This document shows positions 15,161 through 19,440 of a stretch of 19,440 nucleotides of DNA, in pieces. The notes under the pieces are model-generated. The model was not told where the DNA came from. It was given only the letters and a program-made list of their open reading frames with translations, and did not search any database. Every line of letters starts with the position of its first letter. Position 1 is the stretch's first letter. Origin of the DNA: Candidatus Methanophagales archaeon ANME-1-THS (GTDB lineage Archaea; Halobacteriota; Syntropharchaeia; Alkanophagales; Methanospirareceae). Made by a program: the position numbers and the translations under genes. The stretch spans positions 1-19,440 of the forward strand of contig RXIE01000100.1 of the NCBI GenBank assembly GCA_004212135.1, in the 5' to 3' direction.

Positions 15161-15273
15161 TTTTCATCATTTTCTTTTAGCTCTCGACTTTCTTTTGCCC
15201 CATTTTCCGTCCTTTTTCATTTTCTTGTGTCTATCTCGTGGAATCTCGTTGTTTTTTATTTTTATTTCCCTCG

Positions 15274-15306
15274 AAAAAAATAAAAAGAGGGAAAAATTTT
15301 GTTCCC
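15274..15306 (-). terminator. Hairpin plus T-tract downstream of the cohesin gene
   Basis: On the minus strand GGGAA and TTCCC form a stem around a short AT loop, followed by TCTTTTTATTTTTTT. It lies about 50 nt after the stop of the 338-aa gene. A second, longer A/T hairpin directly after the stop (15325-15352) may assist. Confidence 0.45.
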
Positions 15307-15355
15307 TTCCCTTATTTTCTCGTTACTTTTCTTTTTTCTAAAAAGAAAAAGTGTG

Positions 15356-16372
15356 TTAGCAGCTTTTCGTCAGTGTAGCAGCTTCTTTCATGCTGATGAA
15401 GTAGCCTTCGCCTCTGTCCATCGTCGTGAAGTCGTTGAACACCGTTGGCGCATGCGGATTGTAAACCTCGAACTTCTTCGACGTTGCATTGAACCTTGCC
15501 ACGTAGTTATACTTGCCATCTAACGAAGAAAGCGCATCAGTGACGTTCTTCGAGCAGTTCAGCCAGCCGACCATGTTCAAGCCTTGCGAAAGATTAACGT
15601 TCATCGATGTATAAGCACTGCCGGTGTACTTCCACGTTCCCGCAGAGGTCATGTTTATGAAGTATCCGATGCCGTTCGACATGGTATCCGATGAGCTCAT
15701 CGAGACCCAGCTCTTGGTCACCGCATTGTATCTGTTGTAGTACTCGTAGGAACCGCTCACGGAGCTCATTATGTTCGCTACCGTCATGTTGGTTGCATTG
15801 GTCAATGGCAGTGAAATGAGGTTCCAGCCGGTAACGAGGTCTTTGGTGAATGTCTCTGGTGGTGCTATGCATGTGAATGTGCCGTTTACGGCAGAAACAG
15901 GCACATTGTTACCGAGTTTATCCCCAATCAAAGTTGGATCTGGTGTCTGTGGATAGAAATGGCTGACTTCTATCGGACTTACGCCTGGACTTATGCCCGT
16001 CAACGTCATGTTCCCTAAATAAATCTCGCCTGGTCCGAATCCACCGAACTCGTTTCCACCAAAGAATACATAGTTACCCATATGCTTCCAGTTCCACAAG
16101 TCCCAGTCGTTTTTATCAATTGGCTCTACAATTTTCGTTATGTTCACTACACTGGGGTTAAAGTCTATATGCACCTGAGCACAGCCAATCTGGTTATCGG
16201 TGGGAGTGCTCTCCACATGTACTACAACAGATACAAGCACACTTTCGCCGGGACTGCAACTGCTGTTCTGTGGAACGAAGTAAAAATAGTTGCCCGCTGC
16301 CGCAGGTGCTGTAAACACTGCTAATACTGCCAATACTATTCCAATTCCAAATACTGCTTTTGCTTTCTCCAT
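15356..16372 (-). CDS. Secreted cohesin-domain protein with WNLISLP-type repeats
   Basis: The 338-aa secreted protein has a signal peptide (about 1-26). A cohesin domain spans about 28-168: SCSPGESVLVSVVVHVEST, QIGCAQVHIDFNPSVVNITK, NYVFFGGNEFGGFGPGEIYL, LTGISPGVSPIEV. Cohesins bind dockerin modules tightly. The second half (about 175-338) consists of two repeats of the type FTKDLVTGWNLISLPLTNAT / LNMVGWLNCSKNVTDALSSL, often seen at the end of secreted proteins. It ends in Cys with no TM segment. The gene directly upstream encodes a dockerin protein, so the pair probably bind each other. The GGAGG core lies 13 nt before the ATG, and the conserved ~110-bp block precedes it. Cohesin identification is good; the partner is inferred from adjacency. 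Confidence 0.87.
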   Translation of the reverse strand: MEKAKAVFGIGIVLAVLAVFTAPAAAGNYFYFVPQNSSCSPGESVLVSVVVHVESTPTDNQIGCAQVHIDFNPSVVNITKIVEPIDKNDWDLWNWKHMGNYVFFGGNEFGGFGPGEIYLGNMTLTGISPGVSPIEVSHFYPQTPDPTLIGDKLGNNVPVSAVNGTFTCIAPPETFTKDLVTGWNLISLPLTNATNMTVANIMSSVSGSYEYYNRYNAVTKSWVSMSSSDTMSNGIGYFINMTSAGTWKYTGSAYTSMNVNLSQGLNMVGWLNCSKNVTDALSSLDGKYNYVARFNATSKKFEVYNPHAPTVFNDFTTMDRGEGYFISMKEAATLTKSC

Positions 16373-16382
16373 TTCTTCTTTT

Positions 16383-16526
16383 TTACCTCCTATTTTTCAT
16401 TTTTGGTGCATTCACCACGACACCCATGCTGCGAAGCAGCAAAGGCAGGTCCCCCTGCACCTCGGACTTTTTATTCGTGTTTTTAAAAATAATCGGGCGG
16501 AAAAAAACCGCCCAAACATTTCTCAT
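16383..16526 (-). CDS. Possible 47-aa small ORF inside leader block B
   Basis: An ATG at 16524-16526 follows AGGAGGT with a 9-nt spacer; that site overlaps the TAG stop of the PQQ-dockerin gene. The frame stays open for 47 codons (opening MRNVWAVFFRPIIFKN) and ends in AGG AGG TAA, so its stop overlaps the cohesin gene's ribosome-binding site. Well-placed signals favour translation. Against it, leader copy A carries a 1-nt difference that shifts the frame in mid-sequence, and the region is highly structured. It may be a leader peptide or an accident of the repeat. Confidence 0.3.
   Translation of the reverse strand: MRNVWAVFFRPIIFKNTNKKSEVQGDLPLLLRSMGVVVNAPKMKNRR
16405..16513 (-). repeat. Conserved leader block, copy B (candidate structured RNA)
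   Basis: Partner of 11879-11990, differing mainly at a few substitutions and in the length of G-runs. It keeps the GGGCGG/CCGCCC hairpin plus T-rich run, the crossed pairs CACGA/TCGTG and GGTGCA/TGCACC, and the TGCTG/CAGCA hairpin (loop CTTCG in transcript sense). An alternative GCAGG/CCTGC hairpin (16445-16458) would compete with the GGTGCA/TGCACC pairing, so two exclusive folds are possible. It ends 14 nt before the GGAGG core of the cohesin gene. Confidence 0.55.
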
Positions 16527-16540
16527 TCTTTATCTACCTC

Positions 16541-18076
16541 CTAACCATCGCAGCAGCAGTTCAACGCTCCGCCGTACATCGCATTGAATACTTTCGTCAC
16601 ATCCAAACCCGTTATTATCTTGTCGCAATCTACATCTGCTGCCCACTGACTGTAAATAGATCCACCGTACATCGCATTGAATACTTTCGTCACATCCAAA
16701 CCCGTTATTATGCTATCGCTGTCCACATCCCCACACATGCCCTTATCGAGTGCATAGAGCTTTCCGGCATCGTTACCGAAGAATACACGTGCATCGCCCG
16801 CTGTGTTGTTGTAGACCGCAACACCCTGGAGGATGTATTCGCCGCTTGAAGGTGATTCCGAAGGTTCGTAATACCACCAGCACCGATCGCTACTGTCAGT
16901 TCTGTTTACCTTGACGCAGTATAGCCTGCCGTTATCGCAGTTTGTCGTGAAGTAGATGTAGAGATAGTCGCTACCGACCGAGATTACAGGAGATGCCATT
17001 ATGCCCGGGCTCGCCGAACCCACCTTCGGGACCTCGAAATACCACTCGATCGTGCCGTTCGACTCATAGATGCAGTATAGCCTGCCAAGTCGATGGAAAC
17101 TGCCATCTCCAACGTAAACCCGCCCGTTGTGAACCACCGGTGTTGACTTTGTGACCGTGTTCAGCGGACATTCCCATGCATAAGAGAGGTCGCCGGTAGT
17201 GGTGTTGAAGTCATAAGCCCATAAACGCCCGGTAAGCGAAGCCCCGCTGACCGTGCCATCTGTGAAGTAGACCCTGCCACAGGTTGCATTGTGGTATGTT
17301 GCATTGCATGTAACAGACGACCTGATAGACCTCGCACTTGTGTTTATTGCCCTTATGTTCGCCTGGTCAATCAGCGCACCCGTGTTCTTGTTAAGGCTCG
17401 TGATCTTTCCGAGATCGTCACCAAATACGATGTAATCGCCGATTATGCATGCACCAGCCCAGTAGTAGCCGTTGTTCGCTCCAGCAGTATGGTTCCAGAT
17501 TGCGTTCCCATTTGCAGCGTTACGGCAGTAGTAGGTTCCTGAATACGTATCACCCGCCGTACCATTCCATGTGCCGAAGTATATTTTACCGTTATCGTAC
17601 GTTATCGGCGTGTTGATCTGCTCGCTCTCGTTTATAGTCTTTTCCCAGATCTGAGAGGTTACATCATTTGCGTTTACCGCAAATACATGCCCCTTCTTTG
17701 TCCCTCTGCTCATTCCGAAGAAGATTTTGCCTTCGCCATAAGCAGGCGTCGAGAGCTGGAACATCCATTCACCTGCATCCTCACTATACTGTTTGTTTCC
17801 GTTCTCCGCGCCTGTTATTGCATTGAAAGACCAGATATATCCAAACGCATCGAGCACGTAGACATTATCACCTGCAACGATCAGCACGACATCAATGCCT
17901 GCCCAGCCCGAAGAATGTGTAAACGCACTCCACTTAACACTTCTCCCGAGAATCTTCTCGTCTGCAACGCCTGTATTCATTGCATCCTTCTGGAACTGCT
18001 GCCAATCTAACGCAGACGCTGTTGCACTTATTACGATACAAAACAAAACCGCTGCTGCAATACTTCCTCTTTTCAT
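16541..18076 (-). CDS. Secreted PQQ-type beta-propeller protein with C-terminal dockerin
   Basis: The protein (511 aa from ATG 18076) has a signal peptide (about 1-22) and then a PQQ-like beta-propeller (about 24-435) with repeats such as GDNVYVLDAFGYIWSFNAIT, GKIYFGTWNGTAG, GRVYVGDGSFHRLGRLYCIY and ARVFFGNDAGKLYALDKG. No catalytic residues of quinoprotein dehydrogenases are evident, so it is probably a binding or scaffold domain. The dockerin (about 440-505) has two calcium-binding F-hand repeats, GDVDSDSIITGLDVTKVFNA and ADVDCDKIITGLDVTKVFNA, followed by CCCDG. The ATG is preferred over the TTG just before it; AGGTG lies 7 nt upstream, unlike the long spacing of its neighbours. It is the first gene after a strong promoter/operator and precedes the cohesin gene, its likely partner. 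The giant protein at 2899-9762 carries a similar propeller. Confidence 0.88.
   Translation of the reverse strand: MKRGSIAAAVLFCIVISATASALDWQQFQKDAMNTGVADEKILGRSVKWSAFTHSSGWAGIDVVLIVAGDNVYVLDAFGYIWSFNAITGAENGNKQYSEDAGEWMFQLSTPAYGEGKIFFGMSRGTKKGHVFAVNANDVTSQIWEKTINESEQINTPITYDNGKIYFGTWNGTAGDTYSGTYYCRNAANGNAIWNHTAGANNGYYWAGACIIGDYIVFGDDLGKITSLNKNTGALIDQANIRAINTSARSIRSSVTCNATYHNATCGRVYFTDGTVSGASLTGRLWAYDFNTTTGDLSYAWECPLNTVTKSTPVVHNGRVYVGDGSFHRLGRLYCIYESNGTIEWYFEVPKVGSASPGIMASPVISVGSDYLYIYFTTNCDNGRLYCVKVNRTDSSDRCWWYYEPSESPSSGEYILQGVAVYNNTAGDARVFFGNDAGKLYALDKGMCGDVDSDSIITGLDVTKVFNAMYGGSIYSQWAADVDCDKIITGLDVTKVFNAMYGGALNCCCDG
16572..16711 (-). repeat. Duplicated dockerin half: two identical 47-nt segments (16572-16618, 16665-16711)
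   Basis: The two F-hand repeats share 47 identical nucleotides at a 93-nt offset, encoding IITGLDVTKVFNAMYGG-type sequence. Identity with no silent changes points to recent duplication or gene conversion. Confidence 0.85.
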
Positions 18077-18111
18077 CAATTTTCACCTGTTTTGGAAGTT
18101 AGAAGTTTGCC

Positions 18112-18156
18112 TTTAAATTACTTTCGTTTTGGATAATAATTATAATTCAAATGGAT
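18112..18156 (-). promoter_or_regulatory. Promoter and operator of the PQQ-dockerin-led operon (site 1)
   Basis: A TTTAAA TATA-like box (18112-18117) with an upstream GAAAG BRE-like element (minus strand) would place the start of transcription near 18088, a short leader before ATG 18076. Directly upstream of the BRE lies an imperfect palindrome (18128-18151): TTTGGATAATA, 2-nt spacer, TATAATTCAAA. The 45-nt block matches 18786-18830 at 39 positions. A site upstream of BRE suits an activator, although repression is also possible. Confidence 0.65.
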
Positions 18157-18170
18157 TATAAAGATTGATT

Positions 18171-18674
18171 TTATGTGCCACCCTTTACTTTCATCCTCAT
18201 CCTTTTCTTGAGAACTGGAACTAACCGCTTTATTTCTATTTCTCCATCCTTCTCTATCTTGTAATCATTAATAGGCACATTTGGTAAGTTTCCGTCTACT
18301 TCATATATATAAAAGCCTTCATCATCGTCTATTGATACAACAAACTCCTTATCTCCTGCTTTCTTTATCCTCACTCCTGCAACCTCCTTTAATACCTCCA
18401 ATATGCTCGCTCCTTTCCGAACTTCTATTTCACATTCCTCGCCAAAAGTCTCCATCACTTCGTACAACTTCGCCATATTTGCACTTAATACATGCGTCTT
18501 ACCAAATGTTTTACGTTCGACCAGCTTCGCATGCTCTAAAATCTTCACGTGCTTCGCCGCGACAGGCACTGATATTCCTAATGCTTTTGCCAAACCTGTT
18601 ACATGGTATTCGCTCTTCATCAAAAGTTTCAACATCTCTATCCTCGTTTTACTACTCAATGCTTTGAATATCAT
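18171..18674 (-). CDS. ArsR-type winged-helix regulator with C-terminal DUF4430-like domain
   Basis: The 167-aa cytoplasmic protein begins with an ArsR-type winged helix (about 1-70): MIFKALSSKTRIEMLKLLM, YHVTGLAKALGISVPVAAKH and VKILEHAKLVERKTFGKTHV, with HVTGLAKALGISVPVAAKHV as helix-turn-helix. No Cys metal site typical of ArsR/SmtB is evident. Residues about 88-152 have a different, beta-grasp-like pattern: ASILEVLKEVAG, EFVVSIDDDEGFYIYEVDGN, LPNVPINDYKIEKDGEIEIK. This parallels the DUF4430 domain of the 372-aa secreted protein (helix, EYLIQI, MYAVN, VPWVGGAQY, GGEF), so the regulator may sense the same ligand. An in-frame stop two codons upstream fixes ATG 18674. It probably controls the palindromes at 18128-18151 and 18802-18825. 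The HTH is clear; the ligand domain is inferred from pattern. Confidence 0.87.
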   Translation of the reverse strand: MIFKALSSKTRIEMLKLLMKSEYHVTGLAKALGISVPVAAKHVKILEHAKLVERKTFGKTHVLSANMAKLYEVMETFGEECEIEVRKGASILEVLKEVAGVRIKKAGDKEFVVSIDDDEGFYIYEVDGNLPNVPINDYKIEKDGEIEIKRLVPVLKKRMRMKVKGGT

Positions 18675-18688
18675 TGTTTATCTATATC

Positions 18689-18769
18689 CTATGAAGCCGG
18701 ATAAAGCTGAAAGTCATCAATAAACCATTTTGCCTTCTCTGCTTCTTTCATTTTCCGTGCATTTTCCAT
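18689..18769 (-). CDS. Possible 26-aa leader ORF upstream of the regulator
   Basis: An ATG at 18767-18769 opens 26 codons (first residues MENARKMKEAEKAKWF, charged and helical) and stops at TAG 18689-18691, 14 nt before the regulator's ATG and in a different frame. The promoter at site 2 would start transcription close to this ATG, giving a nearly leaderless message. No family is recognised; it may be a leader peptide or chance. Confidence 0.25.
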   Translation of the reverse strand: MENARKMKEAEKAKWFIDDFQLYPAS

Positions 18770-18785
18770 TTTAATACTTTTTTTC

Positions 18786-18830
18786 TTTAAATAGCTTTCA
18801 TTTTGGGTAATAAATATAATCCAAATGGAT
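18786..18830 (-). promoter_or_regulatory. Promoter and operator upstream of the regulator (site 2)
   Basis: This is the same layout as site 1: TTTAAAT (18786-18792), GAAAG BRE-like element, then the palindrome TTTGGGTAATA, AA, TATAATCCAAA (18802-18825; 9 of 11 half-site positions symmetric). It shares 39 of 45 nt with 18112-18156. It probably serves autoregulation of the ArsR-type gene, about 115 nt downstream. Confidence 0.6.
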
Positions 18831-18907
18831 AAACAGCCAGGATGCAAAAAATATACTCTTCACTACTCCGAGTACTGCCACGTATTTGTTTAGCTTAGCA
18901 CCCTAAA

Positions 18908-19101
18908 AAATCCCAAATCCTAATATATACCAATACTACCAAACATGTGGGGCTCTGCCCCACCACCCCGCAAGCCCTGTAAGGGCTTATCCCAAACTCC
19001 AATACTACCAATTTTACACCCCATTTTTACTCATCCCATCTCTTTGGGATTTGGAAATTGGGATTTACTTGGGATTTGGTAGTATTTGAAATTGGGATTT
19101 A
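18908..19101. repeat. Repeat-rich intergenic DNA before the coiled-coil gene
   Basis: In the 510-nt gene-free stretch 18675-19184, TTGGGATTT occurs four times between 19048 and 19101, and its complement AAATCCCAA near 18908. AATACTACCAA (about 19000-19010) pairs with TTGGTAGTATT (about 19077-19087). The paired-hairpin module is embedded. The whole may fold as a large imperfect cruciform; no gene is seen in it. Confidence 0.5.
18947..18988. repeat. Paired-hairpin module, copy 2
   Basis: GTGGGGC/GCCCCAC with loop TCT (18947-18963) and AAGCCC/GGGCTT with loop TGTAA (18972-18988). Compared with 2136-2177, the second stem carries a double change (A-T to G-C) that keeps pairing, while the TGTAA loop is unchanged. 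This points to selection on the folded form or to spread of a palindromic element. Confidence 0.6.
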
Positions 19102-19130
19102 TCGTCCAGCTATACAAGTACCTGCCACTT

Positions 19131-19139
19131 TTTATATAT
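19131..19139 (+). promoter_or_regulatory. TATA box of the coiled-coil gene
   Basis: TTTATATA after a CACTT stretch is a good archaeal TATA box. Transcription would begin near 19160, leaving an A-rich leader (AAAT-type repeats, 19157-19180) without Shine-Dalgarno sequence. Confidence 0.5.
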
Positions 19140-19184
19140 GGCTTTAAGTAGATGCAAATAAATAAATAAACAAATAAAATAGAA

Positions 19185-19440
19185 ATGGCAATGGCAGAAG
19201 CGGATTTGAAGAGTAGGATCCTCGAACTCATCGAGAAGGATCGCGAGTTCAGGCTTAGCGTAGCTGGACTTGTTGGCTTAAAAGAAGTCCTTGAAAGACT
19301 CGAAGAGCACGACCGCAAATTTGAAGAGATCCTGGTGACTCTAAGGGAGCACAGCCAACGCTTTGAGGAGCACGACCGCAAATTTGAAGAGATCTTGACG
19401 ACTCTAAGGGAGCACAGCCAACGCTTTGAGGAGCACGACC
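19185..19440 (+). CDS. Coiled-coil protein with 21-residue tandem repeats, DUF3782-like (truncated by window end)
   Basis: The only + strand gene starts at ATG 19185 (MAMAEADLKSRILELIEKDR) and is open to the window edge (85 codons). A short N-terminal helix precedes repeats of 21 residues, RFEEHDRKFEEILTTLREHS and one Q, exactly three heptads, encoded by a 63-nt DNA repeat (CACGACC at 19308, 19371, 19434). Archaeal DUF3782-type proteins have such an N-terminal coiled coil followed by a PD-(D/E)XK-like domain, which would lie outside the window. An open frame on the opposite strand here is a Ser/Arg-rich shadow. The second in-frame ATG at 19191 is an alternative start. It is divergent from the rest and probably unrelated to it. 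Confidence 0.8.
   Translation, partial: MAMAEADLKSRILELIEKDREFRLSVAGLVGLKEVLERLEEHDRKFEEILVTLREHSQRFEEHDRKFEEILTTLREHSQRFEEHD

Noticed and set aside
16572..16711. CRISPR-like direct repeats
   Set aside because: Only two copies, in frame within a dockerin; no spacer array or cas genes.
16541..18076. PQQ-dependent dehydrogenase
   Set aside because: Propeller repeats are present but no visible cofactor- or calcium-binding catalytic motifs; a scaffold role fits better with the dockerin.
19031..19381. Open frame of 116 codons on the minus strand at the right end
   Set aside because: It is Ser/Arg/Leu-biased and antisense to a clear heptad-repeat gene with its own TATA box on the + strand.

Overview
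The window looks like an archaeal chromosome segment, most likely from a methanogen or methane/alkane-oxidising relative (an ANME-1/Methanophagales-like lineage would fit). The grounds are: very long secreted proteins built from CARDB, NosD, PQQ-propeller, cohesin and dockerin domains; dense N-glycosylation sequons; a BRE/TATA-type promoter layout; a DUF2149 protein; an ArsR-type regulator; and AT-rich intergenic repeats. This assignment rests on gene content only; no rRNA or marker gene is present.

Except for a truncated coiled-coil gene at the right edge (+ strand), every gene lies on the minus strand, so the locus reads right to left. In transcription order it encodes: an ArsR/HTH regulator with an unusual C-terminal domain; a secreted PQQ-type beta-propeller ending in a dockerin; a cohesin protein with WNLISLP-type repeats; a two-domain beta-sandwich protein; a papain/C39-like protein whose expected catalytic Cys is Ser; a DUF4430 protein; a small two-domain secreted protein; a giant multi-domain surface protein (about 2,287 aa) with one C-terminal membrane anchor; a MotA/TolQ/ExbB-like channel subunit; a DUF2149 (ExbD-like) subunit; a BtuF-like binding protein; and a BtuC/FecCD-like permease that runs off the left edge.

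Reading the genes together, the left half looks like a nutrient-uptake machine, with corrinoid/cobamide as the best guess. The giant protein carries an alpha/alpha-toroid resembling the alpha domain of intrinsic factor/transcobalamin. The nearby 372-aa protein carries DUF4430, which resembles the beta domain of the same carriers. BtuF and BtuC homologues follow downstream, and an ExbB plus ExbD-like pair could energise the system. The regulator's C-terminal half also looks DUF4430-like, which suggests ligand sensing. Its own upstream region and the promoter of the first secreted gene share a 45-bp block (39/45 identical) containing a 24-bp imperfect palindrome. The right half (dockerin, cohesin, shared N-terminal beta domain) looks like an extracellular protein assembly probably displayed with the uptake machinery. 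The corrinoid link is an inference.

Intergenic DNA is rich in structure. There are two near-identical ~110-bp blocks directly before the ribosome-binding sites of two secreted genes, with pseudoknot potential. A paired GC-hairpin module occurs twice with a compensatory base change. Two intergenic stretches are bounded by ~22-bp inverted repeats. One leader holds stacked hairpins. Several secreted genes share unusually long, purine-only spacing between Shine-Dalgarno sequence and start codon.
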